DNA of 64,000 bases, taken from positions 1 through 64,000 of the forward strand of contig JAHFBG010000005.1 of assembly GCA_023250155.1 (NCBI GenBank). The letters run 5' to 3'. The position numbers were made by a program, and so were the translations under genes. Positions 1 through 8,125 of the stretch are shown one piece after another. The notes under the pieces are model-generated. The model made no database searches. It saw nothing but the letters and a program-made list of their open reading frames with translations, and had not been told where the DNA came from. Positions within the stretch are counted from its first letter, which is position 1. Every line of letters starts with the position of its first letter. The DNA comes from Candidatus Melainabacteria bacterium. Its GTDB lineage: Bacteria > Cyanobacteriota > Vampirovibrionia > 2-02-FULL-35-15.

Positions 1-163
1 TCTTCAAGTAGGGCTGATTTTGGGGCCCACAAAAATCTTAGTTTACAAACTTAAAATGCCTTATTTGATCCTAATTCTGCATTCTATGAAAAAAAGTAAT
101 TGTTAAGTGTCAAACGTGCGTTAATTTCTCCTAAAATAACTCTTTTTTTGAGTAGTCTTTATC

Positions 164-1033
164 CTAACACCTTTCACTAACTTCGCCCATTAACTCTTTT
201 TTCTTTTTTGGCAAGTAGTTCTCAGAGGTGATTATTCTTTTGCCTGCTTTTTGTTCTAATTCTCGTCTTGCATTCCCTGCAACTGTACCACCTTCTTTTG
301 CAGCTTGAAGATTTTCCGGGAAGCCTTGAGCATCTCTTTTTACAGTAATTTCTCTTGTTGAGGCTTCACCGAGCATACTAAATATAAGTTCTAAGTCAGA
401 CATATGGTCTCGTAGATTTTCTTTACCTTTTAAACTTTTATATTTTTTGTAATCACCAGGTGTCATTCCAAAAGTTGCTTTTGATATTTCTGAAGTTAAA
501 ATCCCATATTCTTTTGATTGCTTAACTCCTCTTTTGCCCCATTCAGAAGTTAACTCTTCCCTGATTGCAATACTACGCATCCTTTTTTCAATCCACTCTG
601 GTGGATAACCTTTTGCTTCATACAAAGCTCTGGCTCTTTTAGATGCAAGTTCAGGGTTTTCTATTTCTTGTATTCTTTCATAACCAACTTTTGCTAGCCA
701 AAGTTTAAACGGCTCAGCTTTAGGAGATGGAATTGACTGAATAATTCTAAGCATTGTTTCAGTATTAGCAACATCAGTAAAGTACTTTTTGCCATCAGAA
801 GCCTCAAGTTTCAGTTGTCCGATTTTCTCGGACAACTGAAGACACCCTTCTTCTTGCAGCTTTTTCTTAAGGTCAGACCAGTATTTTCTTGGTCTAGTAC
901 TATCTGTTAAAACCTCAATTACATCAATGATTGAAAACCACCATTCATTTTGATGAAAAACTTTTCTGATTTTTTTACCTTCAAACAGAGCTACTTTTGT
1001 TATAGCGAGTTCATTCTTTTTATTTTCTGTCAT
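164..1033 (-). CDS. BRO-N / DinD-like protein
   Basis: 289 aa. The N-terminal half (about residues 10-115) reads as a BRO-N domain, the DNA-binding module of phage and baculovirus antirepressors, including the conserved stretch FKLWLAKVGYERIQEIENP. The C-terminal half matches the DinD-type tail (ISKATFGMTPGDYKKYKSLK, NLRDHMSDLELIF, GNARRELEQKAGKRI). DinD-like proteins are DNA-damage-inducible in E. coli; whether this one is SOS-controlled cannot be seen, and I found no clear LexA box. The ATG at 1033 is preceded by AAGGGA at a fair distance. It is a monocistronic, accessory-type gene. A 13-bp perfect inverted repeat (808-838) lies inside the coding region, in a segment (QLSEKIGQLK) that I recall as conserved in the family, so it is probably coding constraint rather than an insertion. 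Family assignment is fairly sure; the biological role is not. Confidence 0.85.
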   Translation of the reverse strand: MTENKKNELAITKVALFEGKKIRKVFHQNEWWFSIIDVIEVLTDSTRPRKYWSDLKKKLQEEGCLQLSEKIGQLKLEASDGKKYFTDVANTETMLRIIQSIPSPKAEPFKLWLAKVGYERIQEIENPELASKRARALYEAKGYPPEWIEKRMRSIAIREELTSEWGKRGVKQSKEYGILTSEISKATFGMTPGDYKKYKSLKGKENLRDHMSDLELIFSMLGEASTREITVKRDAQGFPENLQAAKEGGTVAGNARRELEQKAGKRIITSENYLPKKKKELMGEVSERC

Positions 1034-1283
1034 GGTTTAATTCCCTTGTAATTTTTGCTATATCTATATTACATCTTAAATTAACTTTATGGATTAATTT
1101 TCTAAAACAATAATTTCAGACCTTAATAGCCACTGGGGGTATTTGGGAACAGAGAGTAGCTATTGGACTTAAAAGAATGGTGTTATACTCCTACAAAAGA
1201 ATTAAGAGCTTTATTGAATGTTTATTCATCTCTAATTATAAAATAGTTGAAACACAAAAGGCTAAGTTAATATTAAAGAACAC

Positions 1284-1784
1284 ATGAATAAGAAGTCTGG
1301 TTTTAATAATCTTAAAGTAACCCAATGCCTCAAAAAAGATTGGAGCTATATTTTAGAACTCTTACATGAAACGAAATTAGCCCTTTGGTTAACTGGTAAA
1401 GAAAAATATCAGGATTTTTATATTGTTAAAGATTTAAATACTAATAAAGCAATCGCTTGTTTTTCTATTTCTAAAAGAAGTTCAGTAGGGATTTTAAAGA
1501 ACTTTGCTGTGTCTAAAACACTACAAAGGAAAGGTATAGGAACTCATATAGCAAATAAACTTATTCCAACAGTTGCAAAAACGCTTAAAATAGAAAGACT
1601 ATATCTGCAAGGCAATAATAAAAAACCTTATACCTCAAATAGTTTCTGGGAAAAGACTGTCTTTGAACATATAGAATCCAAGAAAATTAAGGATAGGTAT
1701 TTTAAAAAATACTTTGACTGGTTAGTGAAGAAATATACTTCTTCTGTTCTATATAAGGAATCCGTTTTTTATCTTGAATTATAA
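1284..1784 (+). CDS. GNAT-family N-acetyltransferase
   Basis: 166 aa, the normal length for a single GNAT domain. The acetyl-CoA pyrophosphate-binding motif A is clear: LKNFAVSKTLQRKGIGTHIA around residues 72-91, with the R-x-x-G-I-G loop. The following strand (IERLYLQGNN) and the NSFWEKTVFEH helix match the C-terminal half of the fold. The substrate cannot be predicted. The start has only a weak ribosome site (AAAGAAC). The 3' end overlaps the convergent MocR-type gene by 6 nt, so the two share a transcription-termination zone and are not co-transcribed. Confidence 0.8.
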   Translation: MNKKSGFNNLKVTQCLKKDWSYILELLHETKLALWLTGKEKYQDFYIVKDLNTNKAIACFSISKRSSVGILKNFAVSKTLQRKGIGTHIANKLIPTVAKTLKIERLYLQGNNKKPYTSNSFWEKTVFEHIESKKIKDRYFKKYFDWLVKKYTSSVLYKESVFYLEL

Positions 1785-3212
1785 AAATCCCTTACATAAT
1801 TCTCCCAAAGTTTTAATAGCACTCTCTATTTCAAGATTGTCCCATTTGCATGCAGCACTTAACCTGATGTAATTTGAAAGGTCTTTTCTGGTTGAAAAAA
1901 GTACTCCAGGAGCAATGCTTATTTTCTTCACAAGTGCTTGATTATATAGTTCAATAGAATCAATGGTTTTAGGAAGTTCAATCCACAGAAACGCCCCACC
2001 TCTTGGCTTTACAATTTTTGTTTGCTTTGGAAAGTATTCGCTAATAAATTGAAGTAGTAGTGAGAGTCTAGAGTTGTAGATTTTTCTTAAATTTTCTAAA
2101 CATTTGTCGTATGCTCCACATCTAATAAATTCAGCAATTGTAATTTGAGATAGGGTTGATGTTGACATTGAATACATGTACTTTAGTCCTTTTATACTTT
2201 TAAAGTATTTACCAGGAGTTATCCACCCTATCCGATAGCCTGGCAAGCCTGTTTTTGAAAATGAAGAAAAATAAAGTACTAAACCTTTTTTATCAAATGA
2301 TTTTATAGGCTTTGGTCTTGGCTTATTAAAATAAAGTTCACCCCATACATCGCCTTCTATAATTGGAATATCTTTTGAAGAAAGTAAGTCATAAACTGTT
2401 TCTTTTTTGCCGTCTGACATTACAGAACCTGACGGGTTATTTATTGTTGGATAAAGGACACAAGCTGAGATATTATGCTTACTCAGTACTTTTTTCAATG
2501 CATTTATTTCAATTCCATCTCTAGGATTAGTTGGCACCTCTAAAATTTTCATTCCAAGATTTTGAATTTGTTGTAAAAGAATGTAATAAGTTGGAGATTC
2601 AGTAATTATTGTATCTCCAGGTTTACAGATAGCCTTAAGTGCAAGGGTAATTGCTTCTACAGCACCACTTGTAATAATAATGTCATCAGGAGTTATGCTG
2701 ACATTCCACTGTGCCATTCTTTTTGCTATTTCAAGCCTAAGTTTATAATAGCCCGGTGGAAATTCATATAAAATCCCAGCACTTTCAGAATGCCTAAGGA
2801 TAGAAGTCTGAATGCGATTTAATTTTTTTGTTGGTAAAATATCTTCACTTGGAACCCCTGCTCCAAGTGAAATTAAGCCTGGTATGTTTGACTGCTCATG
2901 AATATTTAACACAAGATCATCATTAGTATATTTTCTTATCACTGCTTCTACAGAAGGTGCATTTGGTTCTTGGAATTCAATTTGTGGTCTACTTCTTACA
3001 TAATGTCCTGAACCAACCTTGGATTGGATGTATCCGTTTCGTTCTAGTTCAGAATATGCAAGCAATACAGTGCTTATACTTATTCCAAGATCTTTACTTA
3101 ACTTTCTAACTGTGGGTAATCTATCAAGAGGTTTAAGTATACCTTTATGAATTTGATTTGAGATATTTCCTACAATTTTCTCATAAAGGAATTTATTTTT
3201 TTCATTATTCAT
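1779..3212 (-). CDS. MocR-type GntR/aminotransferase regulator
   Basis: About 477 aa from the ATG at 3212; an upstream in-frame TTG at 3236 would add eight residues but has no better ribosome site. Residues about 5-75 form a GntR winged helix (PTVRKLSKDLGISISTVLLA, ERNGYIQSKVGSGHYV). The rest is a fold-type I PLP aminotransferase domain: PTINNPSG, EGDVWGELYF and SSFSKTGLPGYRIGWI, the last with the Schiff-base lysine. This architecture is typical of MocR regulators such as PdxR and GabR, which use PLP or an amino-acid adduct as effector. The target genes are not evident: the divergent neighbour is an orphan (3469-4170) across a 256-nt gap that could hold the operator. It could also be a plain aminotransferase with a regulatory domain. 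Confidence 0.85.
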   Translation of the reverse strand: MNNEKNKFLYEKIVGNISNQIHKGILKPLDRLPTVRKLSKDLGISISTVLLAYSELERNGYIQSKVGSGHYVRSRPQIEFQEPNAPSVEAVIRKYTNDDLVLNIHEQSNIPGLISLGAGVPSEDILPTKKLNRIQTSILRHSESAGILYEFPPGYYKLRLEIAKRMAQWNVSITPDDIIITSGAVEAITLALKAICKPGDTIITESPTYYILLQQIQNLGMKILEVPTNPRDGIEINALKKVLSKHNISACVLYPTINNPSGSVMSDGKKETVYDLLSSKDIPIIEGDVWGELYFNKPRPKPIKSFDKKGLVLYFSSFSKTGLPGYRIGWITPGKYFKSIKGLKYMYSMSTSTLSQITIAEFIRCGAYDKCLENLRKIYNSRLSLLLQFISEYFPKQTKIVKPRGGAFLWIELPKTIDSIELYNQALVKKISIAPGVLFSTRKDLSNYIRLSAACKWDNLEIESAIKTLGELCKGFL

Positions 3213-3468
3213 ATAATTTTTCTTCTTTTTATTCAATTGTTATGGTTAACTATTATTTCTTTATTAAGATTGTACCCGTTAAATGACCTTAACTAATACC
3301 TTGTAATAGGGCTATTTATCTCATAAATCAGCACTATATGTAATATTAGCTTTTTAATAATAAAAATTGTTATGGTCAGAATTAGAAAAATTGTATCTTT
3401 TATCTCTTAGTTGAATTGTTTATTATCAAAGTGTATTTAAGAAACAATATAAAAAAAGGAGAATTAAT

Positions 3469-4170
3469 ATGAGTAGTTTAAAAATCCCATCAGCACTACA
3501 AAGGATATTAAAACGAGGGATACCAGAACCTACTGTTCCCGAACCAGTAAGAAAATTGTTTTCTGAGAAAACACTTGATAAGGTTTTTGCTGGTCAAGGT
3601 CAAAAAAAAGCAGTCTTTATTCAATTGGCTTCTATGGCTATAGCTAAGACTGTTCCCCCTGGCTTTGGTGATTTAATTCCAGGACTTAATCAACTAGATA
3701 TAGATAGATCAAAAGCTGATTGGATAAATGAACACTTACAAAGTGTTGAGATTATGTCAGATGATATTGAATCTGGATGGGCAAAAGACTTGCCTAAAGA
3801 CATTACAGAAAAAATATTAAATAGAATAATTGATGATCTGAAATTCTTAACTCAAGATCCATACAAAAACTTTGAGGACTTCATACCTACACCGTATATT
3901 GTTACTGGGGTTCATGGTAAATTGCCTGATCTTTCTAAGAAGAATAAAACCAAGATGGATTTAACAAGATCTTTTATATTACAAACCTTGCTTGAACATA
4001 GGGAAAAAAACTGGGACGAAGCAAGACGCATTGTCACATGGATTCAACGCTCATATGGTTATAGTGATCTAAATAAGGAATTAGACAATATGTTTCTTAT
4101 TCATGGAGATATATCCTATATACCGATAGAACTAAAAACTTTTCAGAACAATGCTCAGCGGATATCTTGA
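3469..4170 (+). CDS. Hypothetical protein, 233 aa
   Basis: I do not recognise this protein. The ATG has an excellent ribosome site (AAAGGAG, 8 nt upstream), so translation is very likely. The N-terminus (MSSLKIPSALQRILKRGIP) is short, basic and proline-rich, without a signal peptide. One mildly hydrophobic segment (FIQLASMAIAKTVPPGFGDL, about residues 50-69) resembles an amphipathic or membrane-associating helix more than a full transmembrane span. The rest is charged and helical, with repeated aromatic/acidic patches. It belongs with the other monocistronic orphans of this window that have strong ribosome sites. Function unknown. Confidence 0.75.
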   Translation: MSSLKIPSALQRILKRGIPEPTVPEPVRKLFSEKTLDKVFAGQGQKKAVFIQLASMAIAKTVPPGFGDLIPGLNQLDIDRSKADWINEHLQSVEIMSDDIESGWAKDLPKDITEKILNRIIDDLKFLTQDPYKNFEDFIPTPYIVTGVHGKLPDLSKKNKTKMDLTRSFILQTLLEHREKNWDEARRIVTWIQRSYGYSDLNKELDNMFLIHGDISYIPIELKTFQNNAQRIS

Positions 4171-4206
4171 AAAAATCCACAACTACAAAGTTTTTGGCAC
4201 CATGCA

Positions 4207-4425
4207 ATACTTACTCTATTGACCAAAATTAAGTTTCTGATAGGGAAGATTAGCTTTTGGTTTGTACTTTCTCTTTAAAGCCCACAAAATATGTGCCAGT
4301 CTTTTCAAGGATTTACCTTTTAAATAATCATTCAATGTAGCTTCTGTACCAACTCTTGAAATCATTACTTGAAAATAGGGCTTTCTCCTCATCCAGCTTA
4401 GGATTATAGATTTCTGTTCTACTGT
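4207..4425 (-). pseudogene. Possible IS transposase C-terminal relic
   Basis: An open frame on the minus strand ends at about 4222 and reads upstream through MRRKPYFQVMISRVGTEATL and GKSLKRLAHILWALKRK before losing sense. The pattern of a GK turn followed by a helix ending in ILWAL resembles the C-terminal end of IS110-type transposases. No N-terminal part, DEDD or serine motif, or terminal repeat is seen, so at most it is a decayed fragment. It lies next to palindromic repeats and a tRNA gene, a usual place for insertions. Recognition is weak. Confidence 0.3.
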
Positions 4426-4467
4426 AAAACTAAAAAATATTTACAGGTTCAGAAAGCATCAAGTGCA

Positions 4468-4542
4468 GGTTTTTTCGCAAGCGAAAAACCGGAACGTCGT
4501 TAAGTGAGACCGTAAAAAGCGAAGCATTTCATTATGAAATGC
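4468..4542. repeat. Pair of hairpins downstream of tRNA-Leu
   Basis: Two near-perfect inverted repeats: GGTTTTTTCGC/GCGAAAAACC at 4468-4490 with a 2-nt loop, and GCATTTCA/TGAAATGC at 4524-4542 with a 3-nt loop. Read on the minus strand the second hairpin follows the tRNA-Leu gene and leads into TTCGCTTTTT, so it may be the tRNA terminator. The higher GC and stacked palindromes also fit a REP-like intergenic repeat. Confidence 0.6.
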
Positions 4543-4561
4543 GGAGCGCTATATAAAAAAT

Positions 4562-4639
4562 GTCCGAGAAGGGACTTGAACCCTTACGGTTGCCCACACG
4601 CCCCTTAAACGTGCGCGTCTGCCATTCCGCCACTCGGAC
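4562..4639 (-). tRNA. tRNA-Leu, anticodon read as AAG
   Basis: Folds by eye as a class II tRNA: 7-bp acceptor GTCCGAG/CTCGGAC, D stem GCG/CGC, anticodon stem CACGT/GCGTG, T arm with loop TTCAAGT, discriminator A, no encoded CCA. The loop TTAAGGG puts AAG at positions 34-36, decoding CUU and, with inosine at 34, CUC and CUA. The variable arm is short for leucine (11 nt; total 78 nt). An A34 leucine tRNA is unusual in bacteria, where GAG is the common form. If the stem register is wrong by one base the anticodon changes, but other registers break pairs. Confidence 0.85.
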
Positions 4640-4893
4640 TTTTATACCAGAAAAAATCTCAGATCAAATAAGATTTTTCCTTTTCTTTCTCGACGCTCAA
4701 GATATTCCTCATCGGAACATCTCTCGCTCATCTTAGCCTATCAATCAAACTTTTAAGGGGATTTAAGTTTCACTGAAAGCTTACAGCTAAATACTGAAAG
4801 CTAATTAAACATTCTACAATACTTAAAACATTCTAAAACTATTTAAAAAGAAGTAATTACGATTTATCATTTAAAGTGTTGAGATTTAACAAA

Positions 4894-6501
4894 ATGAAGC
4901 CAAAAATTCAAATATATGACACTACCCTCCGTGATGGCGCTCAGATGGAAGGGATTTCTTTATCTGTAAATGATAAGTTAAAAATTACAAAATTACTGGA
5001 TGAGCTTGGGATAGATTTTATAGAAGGTGGATGGCCTGGATCAAACCCAAAAGATAGTGAGTTTTTTAAAGAGGTCATCAAACTTGAATTGAAAAACTCA
5101 AAAATAGTGGCTTTTGGAAGTACAAGACGTGCAAACAGTAAAGCCCAAAGCGACTCTATTTTAAATGCTTTACTCCAAGCTAAAACTGAATATATCACTA
5201 TAGTAGGCAAAAGCTGGGACATGCATGTAGACATTGCATTAAATATAAATGAAGAAGAAAACTTAAGAATGATTTATGAAAGCATTGATTTCTTAAAGTC
5301 TCACAATAAAAAGGTTTTTTTTGATGCAGAACACTTTTTCGATGGGTTTAAATCAAATCCAGAATACTCTGAAAAAATACTAAAGCAAGCTCTAGAAGCA
5401 GGTGTTGATGGAATAGTTCTTTGTGATACAAATGGTGGCTCACTCCCTAATGATATTAAAAATGGTGTTTTAAGAGCAAAAGAAATCACAAAAGATAAAT
5501 GCATCATTGGTATTCATGTTCACAATGACTGCGAATTAGCAGTTGCAAACTCACTTACAGCTTATGAATCAGGTGCCACTCAAATACAAGGCACTGTCAA
5601 TGGTATTGGTGAACGCTGTGGTAATGCAAATCTAATCTCAATCATTCCAAATCTTGAAGTTAAATACAATGAAATTGTTTTACCAAATAGTAACTTGTTA
5701 AAACTCACATTGATTTCAAGACAAATATCAGATATTTTAAACTTAAATCCAAATGACCATCAACCCTTTGTAGGTACTTGTGCATTTGCACATAAAGGTG
5801 GACTTCATGCCAGTGCTGTAAAAAAAGACTCAAGAACTTATGAACACATCCATCCTGAGCTTGTAGGAAACACAAATAAAATCATTGTAAGTGAACAGGC
5901 TGGTATTTCAAATATTTTATCCCTTGCAGAAAAATATAAACTAGACCTTGGTGAAGAACCAAAACAAACAGCACAAGAACTATTAAAGCAATTAAAAGAA
6001 CTAGAACATAAGGGCTATCAATTTGAAGGTGCTAGTGCTAGTTTCGTTCTTTTATTGCTTGATCTTTTAAAACAAAGACCAAAGTTTTTTGAACTTGTTG
6101 ACTATAGAGTTATAACCAGCTCAAAACAATTAGCAGAAGCTACAGTAAGAATAAAAGTAAAAGGTGAAGTGATCCATACTGCAAGCTTAGGAGTAGGTCC
6201 TGGAAATGCTATAGATAATGCTTTAAGAAAGGCTCTCACACACTACTATCCTGCTTTAAAAGAATTTCAACTGGTTGACTTTAAAGTTAGAATACTTGAT
6301 AGCCATGATGGGTCTGCTGCAAAAACCAGGGTTCATGTAGAAAGTTCAGATGGAAAGACAAAGTGGGACACACTTGGTGTAAGTGCAAACATCATAGATG
6401 CTACATGGTTAGCTATAACAGATAGTATTGAATATGGGTTGTGGGTTAAATTAAGACAAGAGATGCCAAAAGAAAATACAAGTAAAGTAACTCATGGCTA
6501 G
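4894..6501 (+). CDS. cimA: (R)-citramalate synthase
   Basis: 535 aa from the ATG at 4894; an upstream in-frame GTG (4876) has no better support. It condenses acetyl-CoA and pyruvate to citramalate, the first step of threonine-independent isoleucine synthesis. The N-terminal TIM barrel has the family signature IYDTTLRDGAQMEG at the very start, and the metal-binding HVHND (GIHVHNDCELAVANS). ELVGNTNKIIVSEQAG and the following LeuA-type C-terminal allosteric domain are present (AEATVRIKVKGEVIHTASLG, VDFKVRILDSHDGSAAKTRV). Isopropylmalate and homocitrate synthases are related, but the ATLRDG-to-DGAQMEGISLS stretch and GGWPGSNPKD are CimA-like. It fits with acetolactate synthase (ilvB), encoded elsewhere in the window. 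Confidence 0.93.
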   Translation: MKPKIQIYDTTLRDGAQMEGISLSVNDKLKITKLLDELGIDFIEGGWPGSNPKDSEFFKEVIKLELKNSKIVAFGSTRRANSKAQSDSILNALLQAKTEYITIVGKSWDMHVDIALNINEEENLRMIYESIDFLKSHNKKVFFDAEHFFDGFKSNPEYSEKILKQALEAGVDGIVLCDTNGGSLPNDIKNGVLRAKEITKDKCIIGIHVHNDCELAVANSLTAYESGATQIQGTVNGIGERCGNANLISIIPNLEVKYNEIVLPNSNLLKLTLISRQISDILNLNPNDHQPFVGTCAFAHKGGLHASAVKKDSRTYEHIHPELVGNTNKIIVSEQAGISNILSLAEKYKLDLGEEPKQTAQELLKQLKELEHKGYQFEGASASFVLLLLDLLKQRPKFFELVDYRVITSSKQLAEATVRIKVKGEVIHTASLGVGPGNAIDNALRKALTHYYPALKEFQLVDFKVRILDSHDGSAAKTRVHVESSDGKTKWDTLGVSANIIDATWLAITDSIEYGLWVKLRQEMPKENTSKVTHG

Positions 6502-6514
6502 ATTAATTCAAGAT

Positions 6515-6545
6515 TTAGAATGTAGAATTAAGAATTAGAAATCAG
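6515..6545. repeat. AT-rich repeat, left copy
   Basis: Contains AGAATTAAGAATTA. The same 14-mer occurs in inverse orientation at about 6945-6960, on the other side of the four-helix-bundle gene. The two copies therefore flank that gene as inverted repeats. Confidence 0.6.
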
Positions 6546-6568
6546 GAAACAATCTTCAGTCATCGTGT

Positions 6569-6925
6569 CTATCCTAAATTTTGCCTTGATGTTTTTATAA
6601 TAGAGGTCAAAATACTGATTAATTCATTTATTTCAAGAAGTAATGGCTGAACATAGCTTACATCTAACAATGAACTATCTCGTAATAATCTTAACCAATA
6701 GTTAGTTTCATGAGCTTCTTTTAAAGAGATTGAAAGCTTTGCTATAAAATCTCTTTTACTTTGACCATGTAAAGCCTCTTCAACATTTGCTCCAATGCTT
6801 GTTCCTGATCTAACAATTTGCTTGCCTATTACATATTCATTATTAGCAATCAGCTGTCGATACAAAGCTATAATTTTCAATGCAAAACTATAGCTTTTAT
6901 CTTTAATTGGATTTTTCTTTTCCAT
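6569..6925 (-). CDS. Four-helix bundle protein (S23/IVP family)
   Basis: 118 aa, the standard length of the 23S-rRNA intervening-sequence protein family (TIGR02436-type). Diagnostic segments are VRSGTSIGANVEEALHGQSK and KRDFIAKLSISLKEAHETNY, followed by WLRLLRDSSLL. Members form a pentameric four-helix bundle of unknown role. They are often encoded inside 23S rRNA insertions or between repeats as mobile passengers. Here the gene sits between inverted copies of an AT-rich repeat (6515-6545 and 6930-6966), downstream of cimA and convergent with it, and upstream of dprA in the opposite transcriptional sense to cimA. No rRNA is nearby. Confidence 0.88.
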   Translation of the reverse strand: MEKKNPIKDKSYSFALKIIALYRQLIANNEYVIGKQIVRSGTSIGANVEEALHGQSKRDFIAKLSISLKEAHETNYWLRLLRDSSLLDVSYVQPLLLEINELISILTSIIKTSRQNLG

Positions 6926-6929
6926 ATTT

Positions 6930-6966
6930 TTCTTAAATTCTCAATTTTTAATTCTTAATTCTCAAT
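6930..6966. repeat. AT-rich repeat, right copy
   Basis: Tandem TTCTCAATTTTTAATTCTTAA units, inverse to the copy at 6515-6545. It also covers the last bases of dprA, so the repeat supplies or replaces the extreme 3' end of that gene. Similar AATT-type repeats occur at 16910-16946 and, in another variant, inside thiL. Confidence 0.6.
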
Positions 6967-8092
6967 TTGTTCTCACATATCTCCCATCAGTTGATTTCTC
7001 AATTAAACACCTAAGTTCTAGTATCGATAAATGCTTAGAAAGTTCTTGTACATTTATTTTTGTCTCTGTTAGTAGCTCATCAAAGCTAAGCGATACAGAG
7101 GAAACACACTTAAAAATATTTTGCTGAATCTCATTTAGTCCTTGAGGTTCTTCACAAGGAGTTTTCAAATCAAGTTTTATTTGTCTATCCTCACCAATCT
7201 TTTCCATAATTTCATTCACTGAGGTTAAAAGCTCAGCTACACCTGATTTTATTAAAGCATTTGGACCTGAAGACATAGGTGAATCAATAGGCCCTGGTAG
7301 TGCAAATAAAGGTTTTCCGTATTTAATAGCAAATCTTGCAGTAATCAATGCTCCACTTTGTAAATCACCTTCTATAACAAGAACTGCGTCACTTAAAGCA
7401 CTGATTATACGGTTTCTTTGTGGAAAGTTCCAGGGTGCTCCTGTAACACCAGGACCATACTCAGAAACAATTAAATTCTCTTTCTCTAAGAGCTTTCTAT
7501 ATAGCTCTTTATTTTCACTCGGGAAAATCACATCAACACTTGTTCCAAAAACAGCAATTGTTTTTCCTGATTTTATAGCACCTACATGTGCACTTGTATC
7601 AATACCTTTAGCAAAGCCACTTACAATAGTTATTTTATATTCTGATAAAAGAGAGGCAATTAGTTTTGTATTATTTGTTCCATAATTTGTACAATTCCTT
7701 GTTCCTACAATTCCTACTGCTTTTGTTTTTTTTAAGAGAGAAATGTCTCCTTTATAAAACAGTCCATAAGGTGCATCTGGAATTGATTTTAGATGTTCTG
7801 GGTACTCAATATCACTCAATGAAACAAACTTAATATCATTTTTATTTAAATTATTTTTTATTTTTATTAGGTCTGAAGAGTCGATTATTTTTTTTAGTCT
7901 CTCTAATTTAAAAATATCTTCTTGTTTTATATCAAGAGCTGAGTCTCCACTCATAACTTGTTGAAGGCTGTTTGTTTTTTTATATAGCTTGTTTACCAAT
8001 GACTTGCCAAAGTAGCAATCATCAGAAGAAGCTAATAAGAGAAATATGTCTTTATCATCAAACACAAATAAATCATATATTAGTTGTGTCAA
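6962..8092 (-). CDS. dprA: DNA-processing protein DprA
   Basis: 376 aa. It loads RecA on incoming single-stranded DNA during natural transformation and is found in nearly all bacteria. The Rossmann core is complete: GIVGTR (127-132), SGFAKGID (158-165), the positively charged FPQRNRIIS (223-231) and SGALITA (246-252). An N-terminal helical region of about 100 residues and a C-terminal winged-helix segment (about 310-376, ending KSTDGRYVRTN) complete the usual architecture. The start is a TTG at 8092; no ATG lies nearby in frame. It follows the sigma-factor gene on the same strand with a 33-nt gap containing a 15-nt palindrome, so the two may be co-transcribed. Confidence 0.95.
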   Translation of the reverse strand: MTQLIYDLFVFDDKDIFLLLASSDDCYFGKSLVNKLYKKTNSLQQVMSGDSALDIKQEDIFKLERLKKIIDSSDLIKIKNNLNKNDIKFVSLSDIEYPEHLKSIPDAPYGLFYKGDISLLKKTKAVGIVGTRNCTNYGTNNTKLIASLLSEYKITIVSGFAKGIDTSAHVGAIKSGKTIAVFGTSVDVIFPSENKELYRKLLEKENLIVSEYGPGVTGAPWNFPQRNRIISALSDAVLVIEGDLQSGALITARFAIKYGKPLFALPGPIDSPMSSGPNALIKSGVAELLTSVNEIMEKIGEDRQIKLDLKTPCEEPQGLNEIQQNIFKCVSSVSLSFDELLTETKINVQELSKHLSILELRCLIEKSTDGRYVRTN

Positions 8093-8098
8093 AAAAAC

Positions 8099-8115
8099 TG
8101 TAACCGTGGGTTACA
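8099..8115. repeat. Palindrome GTAACC-GTG-GGTTAC, copy 1
   Basis: The 17-bp sequence TGTAACCGTGGGTTACA lies between the sigma-factor and dprA genes. The exact reverse complement occurs at 36091-36107, next to the GIY-YIG element. It could be a short mobile palindrome or a regulator binding site; no T-tract follows, so it is a poor terminator. Confidence 0.65.
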
Positions 8116-8125
8116 CAAGTAAAAT

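Noticed and set aside
1..163. C-terminal end of a gene at the left edge
   Set aside because: Short open frames exist in two frames but none has a recognisable sequence; only a weak palindrome near 15-36 was seen.
808..838. 13-bp inverted repeat inside the BRO-N gene, as a mobile palindrome
   Set aside because: The encoded residues QLSEKIGQLK appear to be part of the conserved family sequence, so it is most likely ordinary coding sequence.
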